Part shown: piece after piece, positions 42,881-51,304 of the stretch
Layout of the letters: every line of letters starts with the position of its first letter
Position numbering within the stretch: position 1 is the first letter of the stretch
From: Candidatus Zhuqueibacterota bacterium
Lineage (GTDB): Bacteria > Zhuqueibacterota > Zhuqueibacteria > Oceanimicrobiales > Oceanimicrobiaceae
Direction: 5' to 3'
DNA length: 64,000 nt
NCBI GenBank assembly: GCA_029262055.1
Contig: JAJDAD010000063.1
Span: forward strand, 238,831-302,830
Notes under the pieces: generated by a model
Told to the model about the DNA's origin: nothing
What the model saw: the letters and a program-made list of their open reading frames with translations, nothing else
Databases searched by the model: none
Position numbers and translations under genes: made by a program

Positions 42881-43885
42881 TCAGCGTTTCTCTTGAATGA
42901 ACTCTTCGGCTTCGCGCACGTCCTCCCGGCTGCCGATGATGAGCGGCGTCCTCTCGTGAATGTCCCTGGGCTTAAGATCCAGAATCCTGGTATTGCCGTC
43001 GCTGGCATAGCCGCCGGCATGCTCTACCAGAAAAGCCAGGGGATTGGCTTCGTACACCAGGCGTAGCTTGCCTCTTGGACTCTCCTTATCTCCCGGATAA
43101 AGAAAAATGCCACCGTAGAGCAGATTGCGGTGAAAATCCGCGACCAGGGAGCCGATGTAACGAGCCGAGTAGGGACGGTTGCTTGCCTTATCCGACTCTT
43201 TCAGATATGCGATGTACTTGCGAGTGCCCTCCGACCAGCGTTGGTAGTTGCCCTCGTTGGTGCTGTAGATCCGCCCGCGTTGTGGGATTTGAATGTGACT
43301 GTGCGACAGCAAAAACTCACCGACGCTGGGGTCGTACGTGAAACCGTGCACACCATTCCCGGTAGAAAACACCATCATGGTCGACGCACCATAGACCACA
43401 TACCCGGCCGCAACCTGAGCTGAACCCTTCTGCAGACAGTCCTCCAGCGTGCCACGCTCACCAGATGAGACCTTGCGATAGATGGAAAAAATGGTCCCGA
43501 TGCTGACATTAGCGTCAATGTTAGAGGAGCCGTCCAACGGGTCGTAGGTCAGGACATAGTGGCCACAGCCATATTTTTCCGGGATAGGAATAATATCTTC
43601 TTGCTCCTCGGAAGCCATGACGCACAACCTGCCGGTATGGTCCATCGCCCGAAACATGATCGAGTCTGCAAACTCGTCCAATTTACGGACTTCCTCCCCG
43701 TGCACATTTTGCGAGCCGGTGTAACCCAAAACATCAACCAGGCCCGCCTTGTTTACTTCTCTGCCAATCACTTTTGCGGCGAACGCAATGTCGTAGACCA
43801 GCGCGGAAAACTCGCCAGTGGCTTCCGGGTATTGCCGCTGTGTCTCCATGATGTGTCGTTCAATTGTAACCAGCCTGTCGCTCAT
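42881..43885 (-). CDS. fbp: class I fructose-1,6-bisphosphatase
   Basis: Gluconeogenic phosphatase of 334 residues: fructose 1,6-bisphosphate to fructose 6-phosphate. The metal-binding core is visible: ASEEQED, then [20 protein letters not shown] with the DPLDGSS hallmark, then the substrate site [14 protein letters not shown] and [14 protein letters not shown]. The ATG at 43885 with AGGAG ten bases upstream is preferred to the in-frame codons before it. The gene stands alone, 210 bases from the GH113-like gene. An FBPase of this class is usually Mg-dependent and may be inhibited by AMP. Confidence 0.94.
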   Translation of the reverse strand: MSDRLVTIERHIMETQRQYPEATGEFSALVYDIAFAAKVIGREVNKAGLVDVLGYTGSQNVHGEEVRKLDEFADSIMFRAMDHTGRLCVMASEEQEDIIPIPEKYGCGHYVLTYDPLDGSSNIDANVSIGTIFSIYRKVSSGERGTLEDCLQKGSAQVAAGYVVYGASTMMVFSTGNGVHGFTYDPSVGEFLLSHSHIQIPQRGRIYSTNEGNYQRWSEGTRKYIAYLKESDKASNRPYSARYIGSLVADFHRNLLYGGIFLYPGDKESPRGKLRLVYEANPLAFLVEHAGGYASDGNTRILDLKPRDIHERTPLIIGSREDVREAEEFIQEKR

Positions 43886-44270
43886 GATGATATTACTCCT
43901 CGTTCTTGGTTTTAACATCTGACGAGAGAACGCGGTGGCATATTCCGTGTCCCTGGATCACCGTTGAAAGCTGTGCCGCAAAATACCTGTCCAAGTTCGC
44001 ATGTAAGGCCATTCTGAGTGCAGAGTGACGGATTGTCCGCGCAAGAACCCCACCGAAATGCGAAGAATCTTCGAATGGCTGCGGAGATTCTTCCGGCACC
44101 TTCTCTTCCTGGTAGAAACAAAGAATTCTGGACAGCGGGCCCAGAATGACGTGTACTAAACTATTTAAGCTTTAGACATGAAATGCTAAAACATTGATAA
44201 GCAATTTATGACTGACAACGGAAATTGTCAAGGTTTAAAACAGCGCTCAGGCCCTGCCGGCGCGACCCGT
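43886..44270. other. intergenic region upstream of fbp
   Basis: 385 bases between fbp and the threonine dehydratase-like gene. A 68-codon open frame lies on the minus strand (43893-44099) but has no recognisable features. A short inverted repeat, CGAAGA-A-TCTTCG at 44061-44073, is the only structure noticed. The AT-rich part near 44160-44240 may hold a promoter. Confidence 0.35.
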
Positions 44271-45218
44271 TTACAGAATTCTCTTCAGAACGTCTCCGGC
44301 CAGATTGCGGCCCGTTAGGACCAACACAACCGGGCCTGTGAAATCGACCTTACTGCTGCTCAGAGCGGCCAGCGTAACGGCCGCCGACCCTTCGATGACA
44401 AAATCCTCTGCCGCAAACATCTCTGCCACCGCGGCAGCGATTGCGTTTTCCGGGACCAGGACCACTTCATCGACGTACTTCCTGGTCAGAGCAAGCGTCC
44501 TCTCGCACACGAAACGACCCGCAAGGCCGTCAGCGAGGGTTTCGGCAATCGGAGACTCAACGACGTGGCCGGCCCGCAGAGCAGCGACCATAGCGGGTGA
44601 CGCCTCGGACTGGACGCCCAGGATGTTCACGGTTGGTTCAATGGCCTTAATTGCGCATCCCACACCGCAGATCAGGCCACCACCGCCAACAGGCACAACC
44701 ACCGTTGCCGCTTTCGGCAGATCCTCAAGAACTTCGAGCGCCAGGGTTCCCTGCCCGCAAATCACATCCGGGTCGTCAAATGCATGCACAAATGCCAAGC
44801 CGCCTTGTACCTGCAGCTCGCACGCATACTCTTCGGCCTCATCGTAGTCACCCCCCTTGCAAAGTAGCTGCACATCATAGTTGGCCAGGGCGTTGTGTTT
44901 TGCCTCAGAAACATTCTCCGGCACAACGATTGTGGCTGCAATCCCGCAGACGGTAGCGGCATAAGCCACGCCCAGACCGTGATTGCCCGCCGAGGCTGTA
45001 ATAATCCCACGCCTGCTCTCATCTTCTGCCAGTGTCAAAATCTTGTTCAAGGCGCCACGGACTTTGAACGAACCAGTTTTCTGCCAATTTTCCAGTTTGA
45101 GGAAAACCTCACAATTGAACCGCCTTGAAAGCGCCCGCGAGTGGGTAACCGGGGTTCTGTAGACATGCGGCTCGATACACGCGCGTGCCCGCTGGATTGT
45201 CTCGAGTGATATGCTCAT
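44271..45218 (-). CDS. threonine ammonia-lyase / serine-threonine dehydratase-like enzyme
   Basis: PLP-dependent enzyme of 315 residues. The Schiff-base lysine is in KTGSFKVRGA near residue 52, the asparagine loop SAGNHGLGVAYAA near 78, the phosphate-binding glycine loop VPVGGGGLICGV near 175. There is no C-terminal ACT domain, so it is the short, catabolic-type form or a serine racemase-like enzyme rather than isoleucine-feedback-regulated IlvA. The ATG at 45218 (MSISLETIQRAR) is preferred over an upstream start that adds 22 untypical residues. Likely makes 2-oxobutanoate from threonine. Confidence 0.88.
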   Translation of the reverse strand: MSISLETIQRARACIEPHVYRTPVTHSRALSRRFNCEVFLKLENWQKTGSFKVRGALNKILTLAEDESRRGIITASAGNHGLGVAYAATVCGIAATIVVPENVSEAKHNALANYDVQLLCKGGDYDEAEEYACELQVQGGLAFVHAFDDPDVICGQGTLALEVLEDLPKAATVVVPVGGGGLICGVGCAIKAIEPTVNILGVQSEASPAMVAALRAGHVVESPIAETLADGLAGRFVCERTLALTRKYVDEVVLVPENAIAAAVAEMFAAEDFVIEGSAAVTLAALSSSKVDFTGPVVLVLTGRNLAGDVLKRIL

Positions 45219-45375
45219 ACCTAGTGGGGTCGCCGGCAATCTATTGAAATCGCTTCCGAAAAGCAAGTCGCCGGACTGTTGCAAAAGAATTACGAAACCA
45301 GCTTACCCGATGGTGAGTATAGCTTACGTAGATCCCTGAATTCTTATTTCATTTCGGCAATCGAGAGGCTGTGGC

Positions 45376-46851
45376 TTGAAATCAAAACACACCCTGGCAA
45401 TCATGTTTCCTACCCTACTCCTGGCGGGCTTTGTTTTCCTGCTGTGGCCGGGCTGTGAAGATCCCGAAGCGGGGCGCCAACCCGGCGCTGCAGAAACCGA
45501 AAACGTCGACTCCACCGCGCAAGTCCCGGCTGCACGCGTAAAACGCTACTACGTTCAACTGGCCGCGCTCTCCGCTGAAGACAAGGCAAACGAATTTCAA
45601 GAAGGGACCGGAGAAAATTTACCGGCCATAGTCCAGCCCGCCCGCCTACAGGACGGAACGCGGCTCTGGCGGGTCGTGTCCGGACCGTTCCTGACAGAGC
45701 CTGACGCCACCCGGAGACTCGCGCAAGCCAGGCGAGCGGGATTTCAGGACGCGTTCATCAGCATAGAACTGGCGGGGCCGGATCCGATGGAAATCGACTC
45801 AACCGAAATGGCTATTGAGGAAGCGGTAGAAGAATCAAAACTCAAGCAGCTCACCAGCATCGGTGGCTGCAGCGGGCCACGCTGGTCGCCCACGGGGCGG
45901 GAAATTGCCTTTTTCCGGCGCGGCCCGGAACAGGAAGGACTCTATGCAATCGGAACCGGTGGCGGCCAGCATTCGCGTATCGTAGAAAGCGGTCCTGATT
46001 TCGAAGTCACCCGACATTACCGGTGGTCTCCGGATGGACGGCAAATGGCGGTTGTGGTCAGAGAACTTAACAGGCGGTTCGAAAAGGTTGAAAACCTCTA
46101 CTTGTTCGACAAGCGGGGTTCGCGTCGCAGGGCCATCATGCAACAATTGCGCAACGAATTTGCCATTACGAATCTGCTTTGGGCGCCCGATGGCACCAAG
46201 CTCGCTTTTGAGGCAGACTATGCGGTCATCGATCCGGGCGCTGAAGACATGGCTTCCGTTCTGGTGATAGACCTGGACTGGGATTTTTCAGAGCCCGGGA
46301 GTGCCAGCAGACCCAGATGGATCCGGGCATCCAATTTTGGTAGAACCAACCGCTTGCTGGGTTTCTCCTCGGCGCAGACGCTTCTGTTCCTGTCCGAAGT
46401 GGATACCAGAACGGCGCCGCACGATGACATGACATTTCAGGTTTGGAGCTACGATTTGCCGGCCCGGCAACCTGCGCTTCTCAGTGGTGAACAGCAGATC
46501 AGCAACTGCAGCGCGCCGGTACTGGGCAACGGGTTCATTGTCTGCTCGACATTCGCGCACCAGTACAGTCAGCACCCGGATCAGATTGTCCTACAGGATC
46601 TCACCGGCAACGACAGGCAAATCCTCCTGGGAAGAGAGTCAGCAACAGATACCTTTTCAGACGTACAAATCCTTGGCAATTCGGACATTTTTTTCACTTA
46701 CAACGACAAGTTGCTGGTTTACGATTCCAACGGCAGAAAGGCCATGATGGAACTGCAAGCCCACCCGCAATCCCTCACAGTGTCTCCTTCAGGACGAAAA
46801 GTCTGCTTTGAAATAGGTGGCGATTTGTATTCGCTCCGGCTTGCTTTCTAG
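45376..46851 (+). CDS. SPOR-domain and TolB-like beta-propeller exported protein
   Basis: Protein of 491 residues. An N-terminal hydrophobic segment (about 5-24) ends in LLWPGC, which may be a lipobox though its residues are atypical. A SPOR domain (about 55-130, VKRYYVQLAALSAEDKANEF to FQDAFISIEL) would bind denuded peptidoglycan glycans at division sites. Residues about 155-491 are WD40/PD40 beta-propeller repeats (CSGPRWSPTGREIAFFRR; YRWSPDGRQMAVVVRE; LLWAPDGTKLAFEADY). This combination is uncommon. Start TTG with GAGAGG upstream; the first ATG is in the middle of the signal segment. Confidence 0.82.
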   Translation: MKSKHTLAIMFPTLLLAGFVFLLWPGCEDPEAGRQPGAAETENVDSTAQVPAARVKRYYVQLAALSAEDKANEFQEGTGENLPAIVQPARLQDGTRLWRVVSGPFLTEPDATRRLAQARRAGFQDAFISIELAGPDPMEIDSTEMAIEEAVEESKLKQLTSIGGCSGPRWSPTGREIAFFRRGPEQEGLYAIGTGGGQHSRIVESGPDFEVTRHYRWSPDGRQMAVVVRELNRRFEKVENLYLFDKRGSRRRAIMQQLRNEFAITNLLWAPDGTKLAFEADYAVIDPGAEDMASVLVIDLDWDFSEPGSASRPRWIRASNFGRTNRLLGFSSAQTLLFLSEVDTRTAPHDDMTFQVWSYDLPARQPALLSGEQQISNCSAPVLGNGFIVCSTFAHQYSQHPDQIVLQDLTGNDRQILLGRESATDTFSDVQILGNSDIFFTYNDKLLVYDSNGRKAMMELQAHPQSLTVSPSGRKVCFEIGGDLYSLRLAF

Positions 46852-46889
46852 TATCATGAGTGCGGGGCCAGATTTGTTGAAAGCAACCT

Positions 46890-46918
46890 GGACCGAGTTG
46901 ATTAGAACATATCGGTCC
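46890..46918. terminator. inverted repeat between convergent genes
   Basis: GGACCGA at 46890-46896 and TCGGTCC at 46912-46918 pair perfectly (7 bp) around a 15-base AT-rich loop, in the 89-base space between the SPOR protein and the phosphatase gene. A shared transcription end is the simplest reading; no T tract is present. Confidence 0.4.
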
Positions 46919-46940
46919 GAACCTCCTCCCAGGAAGTAGC

Positions 46941-48041
46941 TTACACCATCTTCAGCACCACGAGGGTGGCATCGTCATCGAGAAAAGCGCGGTTGCAAAA
47001 TCCATGCAGGTTGCGCACAATGTTGTCCTTGATTTCCGCAGCTCCGGCTTCCCCCATATCGGCAACCAATCCCGCCAGGCGCATCTCCTCGAACTGCTCC
47101 TTGCGCTCATTCATGGCCTCGGTGATGCCGTCCGTGTAGAAAACAAGAATGTCACCCACTTGCAGCTCAATATTTTTTTCACGCAACTCCTTTTCGAAAA
47201 CCGAGCCCTTGTCAAGTCCGATGCCGATGCCCGCCGGCTTCAACAACGACGGCTCTTTCTTGCCCGACCTGCGAAAGATAGGAGGATTGTGCCCGGCCCT
47301 GGCCAGTTTCAGGGAACGCTGCTCAAGGTCGATAATCGCCAAAACAGCGGTCATGAAGAACTTCTTGTTCAGCCGCAGTGAAATGCTCCGGTTGATGCTA
47401 ATTAGAATATCTTTCGGGGAGTCGTACAGCGGGGTCAAGGTTTCGAACAGCGTCTGCAGTTTGGTCGCGTACAGAGCCGCCGGGATACCCTTTCCCGAGA
47501 CGTCGCCAACAATAATGGCCAGTCGCTGATCGTCCAGTTGGATAAAATCGTAGTAGTCTCCGCCAACCTCTCTGGCAGGCTGGGCGAACGCCGCTATCTC
47601 TACGCCCGGCACCACCAGGTCCTCATCCGGTGCGAGGTTTGCCTGGATTTCGCGCGCGATTTCCAACTCATCCTTTGCGAGCATTTTGTCCGCGAGCTCA
47701 AACGCCAGCAAAATGTTCACCAGTGCAAAGGCCAACACGGCATAACTCCACTTGACCGTTGCAACCGCGAAAATGAACAGCAGCAAAGCCACGCCGTAAA
47801 ACATTCTTCTTGCCGGAGTCAACTTCATGACAAAGCTGATGAAGATCTCTTTGACTACCTCCAGCTGTTTGAACGGAAATCCTTTCGTTGCGGACGCCGT
47901 GGAGTTTCCCTTATAGTAGGAAAAGACGTCAACTGATTCGCGTTTCAGGAGTCGTTCAATTTCCGAGTGGTTCAATCCCGTGGTGTACAGATGGTAGAAA
48001 TTTTTCAGGGATTGCCACCGGGATGTTTTTCGTTTCGCCAC
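46941..48041 (-). CDS. SpoIIE/RsbU-type PP2C serine phosphatase
   Basis: Protein of 366 residues. A basic N-terminal region, two close membrane helices (about 80-114, FYGVALLLFIFAVATV and SYAVLAFALVNILLAFEL), a linker helix with EIAREIQANLAP, and a PP2C-like phosphatase domain (about 145-366). Metal-binding motifs are GGDYYDF near 159, VGDVSGKGIPAALYA near 177, AGHNPP near 248, and YTDGITEA near 302, DDDATLVVLK at the end. Such enzymes dephosphorylate anti-sigma antagonists in partner-switching. No anti-sigma factor is adjacent. The GTG start lies one base after the mobA-like stop. Confidence 0.9.
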   Translation of the reverse strand: MAKRKTSRWQSLKNFYHLYTTGLNHSEIERLLKRESVDVFSYYKGNSTASATKGFPFKQLEVVKEIFISFVMKLTPARRMFYGVALLLFIFAVATVKWSYAVLAFALVNILLAFELADKMLAKDELEIAREIQANLAPDEDLVVPGVEIAAFAQPAREVGGDYYDFIQLDDQRLAIIVGDVSGKGIPAALYATKLQTLFETLTPLYDSPKDILISINRSISLRLNKKFFMTAVLAIIDLEQRSLKLARAGHNPPIFRRSGKKEPSLLKPAGIGIGLDKGSVFEKELREKNIELQVGDILVFYTDGITEAMNERKEQFEEMRLAGLVADMGEAGAAEIKDNIVRNLHGFCNRAFLDDDATLVVLKMV

Positions 48042-48042
48042 G

Positions 48043-48621
48043 TTATGGGTCCTTTTTCTCGATAATTGTCACAAACTGCCGAAAGTCTTCCGGGCTGTTC
48101 AGATTCAAAAGCTCAGAGGAGTCCTTAATCGAGAAGAATTCAGCCCGAACTTTTGAAAGTAAGGTGCGAACGCTGTAGTCTTTTTGTGCGATGAGGCCTT
48201 CGATAGTCGGTAGACACGCTTTTGAAAAAATAGCACAGAGGGACTCCGGCCCCTTTTCACTACGTAAAGCGAAGGCCAATTGTTTGCGGTGATTTGAGAT
48301 CAATTGCGTAATTGTCTCGGGCCGGATAAGAGGTAGATCACAGGCCACGAACAATGAAAACGCCGAATTGCTGTCGAGCAGGCCGGCGTGGATTCCTGCC
48401 AACGGCCCCAAACCGGGATGAACATCCGGCAGCGTTTTCAGGCCGAGAAACGCCAGCTTGTCCGGCGTGTTGGTCAAAAGAAAAATATCTTGCCGGCGAC
48501 CCGGAATCGCTGCAATCACGCGCTCAATCACGAAGGCGTCGCCATGCTGCAACAGAGCTTTGTCTTGCCCCATGCGCTTGCTTCTGCCACCTGCCAGTAT
48601 GTAGGCTTTCATCATTTCCAT
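48043..48621 (-). CDS. mobA: MobA-like molybdenum cofactor guanylyltransferase
   Basis: Nucleotidyltransferase of 192 residues that attaches GMP to molybdopterin to give the guanine dinucleotide cofactor. The loop LAGGRSKRMGQDKALL (residues 9-24), HPGLGPLAGIHAGLL near 68, and ACDLPLI near 94 are the MobA signatures. Other MobA-like enzymes for related nucleotides cannot be excluded. The next gene on the strand, the PP2C-type phosphatase, begins almost at its stop, so the two are co-transcribed although no functional link is evident. Confidence 0.87.
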   Translation of the reverse strand: MEMMKAYILAGGRSKRMGQDKALLQHGDAFVIERVIAAIPGRRQDIFLLTNTPDKLAFLGLKTLPDVHPGLGPLAGIHAGLLDSNSAFSLFVACDLPLIRPETITQLISNHRKQLAFALRSEKGPESLCAIFSKACLPTIEGLIAQKDYSVRTLLSKVRAEFFSIKDSSELLNLNSPEDFRQFVTIIEKKDP

Positions 48622-48869
48622 TTGTCAGGCTGGGTAAACACTGTTCTTGCAAGCTAACAATCTGCTCAGGTTTGTCAACCGTTTTGAGTCGATGCGGGAA
48701 ACGGGGAGATGAGACCCGCCGGCCCGGGCGTCTGGCGTTCAATGCCGGATTGCCGGATTGAGAAAGCGCCGGGACCGGCAGAGAATTCAGAAGAAACTTG
48801 TCGGCTCCGGATGGTCTATGCTGCGTTACGCTTCGATTTGGGAGGGTGACGAAGAAACAGGGAACGCGG

Positions 48870-49685
48870 CTAGGTCAGCTGGTCAAGAAAGGGCGCGACC
48901 TTGCGCACGATTTCGTCGTGGGACTGGTCGTTGCTGGCGATAAACCCTTTGCTGTTGTACGTGTCCTCTTGATTATATTGTAGAGGTATGCCCCAGCAAT
49001 CAGTAATCCTGCCACCCGCTTCTTCCAGAATCACTTGCGGCGCACAGGTATCCCACTCTTTGGTTTTGGAATTGGGATGGATATAGAGGTCACTTTGCTG
49101 CTGGCCGAGAAGGCCGACTTTCAGGCCGACGCTGCCGGAGGCCACCTCTTTGTCGATCTGCAGAGCATTCTTGATCGTGTCAACCAGTGGCGCGCGGTGC
49201 GAACGGCTAACGACCAGCCGCATCTGGCTGACGTCACTGACATCCGAAACGTTGAGCGGCATTGCTTCGTTATTGCGGTGCGCGCTGGCGCCTTCACCCT
49301 TGATCGCGTAGAAAAGTGTCTCCGTGGTGGGCTGAAACACAACCCCAAGGACAGGAACGCCATCCACCGCCAGCCCGATCATCGCCGCAAACTGGCCTAC
49401 TTTTTCTATGAATTCCTTGGTGCCGTCCATGGGATCAACGATCCAGACCCGGCGCTTGCTAAGTCTCCCCAGGCCATCCTTGGACTCTTCAGCCAATATG
49501 CCGTCATCAGGAAAGACCTTTGCCAATTCCGTCGTAATAAACTCGTTCGAATCCCGGTCAGCCTGAGTAACCGGAGAGTCCTTGTCTTTCAAATGGACTT
49601 CGACATCCTGGTCGTAGTAACTCATCAGGATTTTTCCAGCTTGCAGGGCTAATTCTTGTGCTACCTCAAGTTCCTTTTGCAACAT
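48870..49685 (-). CDS. cysQ: 3'(2'),5'-bisphosphate nucleotidase / inositol monophosphatase family
   Basis: Li-sensitive phosphatase family member of 271 residues. The metal site is in AEESKDG near 66 and WIVDPMDGTKEFI near 81-93; KEWDTCAPQVILEEAGG near 214 closes the site. DPxDGTKEF is the CysQ/BPNT variant (PAP to AMP), whereas plain inositol monophosphatases have DPIDGTxNF; both activities occur in the family. The window also encodes inositol 1-phosphate synthase, so a role in making free inositol is conceivable. AAAGGAG lies 6 bases before the ATG. The beta-propeller protein gene precedes it by 20 bases on the same strand. Confidence 0.87.
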   Translation of the reverse strand: MLQKELEVAQELALQAGKILMSYYDQDVEVHLKDKDSPVTQADRDSNEFITTELAKVFPDDGILAEESKDGLGRLSKRRVWIVDPMDGTKEFIEKVGQFAAMIGLAVDGVPVLGVVFQPTTETLFYAIKGEGASAHRNNEAMPLNVSDVSDVSQMRLVVSRSHRAPLVDTIKNALQIDKEVASGSVGLKVGLLGQQQSDLYIHPNSKTKEWDTCAPQVILEEAGGRITDCWGIPLQYNQEDTYNSKGFIASNDQSHDEIVRKVAPFLDQLT

Positions 49686-49705
49686 GCATTTCTCCTTTTG
49701 CGGTC

Positions 49706-50797
49706 CTAGTTTGCTGCCAGGCTCCGTATCCTGTTACGTTCGAGATCCAGCCGAATAATGTCGAAGTCCTGATTTTCTAATTGGGTAAAAACCAAACTGG
49801 CGCCATCCGGTGAGCATCGCGGCGTGCCGGGTTCCGCCAAAGTTTCATAAATCTTATCGGCATATCCTGTCGTCAGGTTTAAGCCCCACAGCTCCGTCAC
49901 GCCGTTGCCACCGTTCTGTTGAAAATAGACCACCGACCCGGTATTATTTAAAGCAAGCCGGGGAAAAGGCCTCACGCGGCCAGACGCGTACAGCAACGTC
50001 GTCACCCCCGTGCGCAGGTCGATGCGATTGATGGCAAACCGCCCGGCAGAGGCATCCTCTGCAGCACTCTCGTAATTATTTGAGATCAGGCTAAATTCAT
50101 CCAGCCAAATCACGGACGGACGCCAGGGCAAATCTTGCTGTGTCAGGTACAAATCACTGTGCAACAAGGTCCGATCGGCTTCTGGTTTGCCGGCCGCTCT
50201 TTGCAGAATACGTATGCTCTGCCCGGCGGGGTCGTTGACTATCGAGACCCTGTTGGTAGCCGCCGGCGAGACAGACAGAATGTCCCCGTGCAGAAAATAC
50301 CCGGCGAGTTCAAGCCCGACTGCAGCATAAACGGCGGCAAGCGATTGCGCAGCATCGGTTTCCACAATCTGCTCGCTCTGCGTTTCCAGGTTTAGCCGCT
50401 TGAGTTGCCGGACCACTCGTGACCCGACGGTGTCGAACCCGCCGAACCCATCAGGTGGCAGGACCATTTGCACAAACAGAAGATCCCGACCGTTTGCCAA
50501 CACTTGAAAATCCAGGACGCCCGGCAAAGTTAGTGCTTTCACACCAAACCCGTTTCTGTCGGTCAGCAGCAAGCGGTAATCCCACGGCGCCGGATTATCC
50601 GGATCACCGGTAAATTCCATATAGATTACGTTTTCGCCATCCGCAGTGAAGCGCGGGTTAACTTCCTGACGCAAGTCGGTCCCGGTCAGGTTCTTCGAAT
50701 ATGCGTTCCCTCCGGCCAGTCCGGGTGTTGCGCTTAAGAACGATTGGCTGAGCACAACAAACAAGACAATGGTACGCAGCGCCTGTACCCTCTTCAT
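49706..50797 (-). CDS. exported TolB-like beta-propeller protein
   Basis: Protein of 363 residues with a signal peptide (about 1-29, ending ATPGLAGG). The rest is made of PD40/WD40-type repeats (VNPRFTADGENVIYMEFTG near 47, FPRLALNNTGSVVYFQQNG near 275, PRCSPDGASLVFTQLENQD near 325). Such periplasmic propellers bind other proteins or peptides; TolB itself acts in the Tol-Pal system, but the other Tol genes are not here. It may be a distant functional relative of the SPOR propeller protein 3 kb away. The role is unknown. Confidence 0.72.
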   Translation of the reverse strand: MKRVQALRTIVLFVVLSQSFLSATPGLAGGNAYSKNLTGTDLRQEVNPRFTADGENVIYMEFTGDPDNPAPWDYRLLLTDRNGFGVKALTLPGVLDFQVLANGRDLLFVQMVLPPDGFGGFDTVGSRVVRQLKRLNLETQSEQIVETDAAQSLAAVYAAVGLELAGYFLHGDILSVSPAATNRVSIVNDPAGQSIRILQRAAGKPEADRTLLHSDLYLTQQDLPWRPSVIWLDEFSLISNNYESAAEDASAGRFAINRIDLRTGVTTLLYASGRVRPFPRLALNNTGSVVYFQQNGGNGVTELWGLNLTTGYADKIYETLAEPGTPRCSPDGASLVFTQLENQDFDIIRLDLERNRIRSLAAN

Positions 50798-51304
50798 CAG
50801 AGCAACCTCATGTTATTGTCCACTAATATGATTTTCCACCCTTTGATATCTTCATATGCAATCCAAATGCCACCGGACTGCCCCCCAACATTTATGTTCA
50901 CCTAACTCATTTAGAGACAAGACCTTGCCGAAAAACAACCGGCCGCACAAATAAGCTTCTGAGTACGAAAACAGAATGAATCCATAGTCTACAGTGTAAA
51001 AATTACACAAGTTGTCGTGCAAGAGAGGATGAGCCTGGTCAAATACGCTTGCTAAAACTATGCCAACCAGGTCGACTGTAACAACAGGGTTAAGGCCCGC
51101 AAGAGGCTTTTGAAGCACCGAATAAGATGGGAATCTAACTAATTAGAAATATGGGATTTGTCATGACGGCGCCTGCAACACCATACGCAGCTCTTTTGTA
51201 CGATCCAACCTTGCAGACCTGCATTGCCGAAAAAACAGGTGATTAGTGTGCGATGGCAGAACAATGGTGTCTCGTATTGCACCGCCGGTCCAGGCGCTGT
51301 CAGT
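50798..51304. other. intergenic region with inverted repeat
   Basis: 507 bases between the beta-propeller gene and the 3-prime end of the giant kinase gene. An exact inverted repeat GTGTAA-AAA-TTACAC lies at 50994-51008, about 200 bases upstream of the beta-propeller start, and may be a regulator site. An open frame of 88 codons on the minus strand (50852-51118) lacks any recognisable feature and a ribosome site. No tRNA or other RNA was recognised. Confidence 0.4.

Noticed and set aside
43893..44099. 68-codon minus-strand open frame upstream of fbp
   Set aside because: No recognisable motif, ribosome site or membrane segment; it overlaps the region expected to hold the fbp promoter.
50852..51118. 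88-codon minus-strand open frame in the 507-base gap
   Set aside because: No domain features or Shine-Dalgarno sequence and not coupled to a neighbour; treated as chance.
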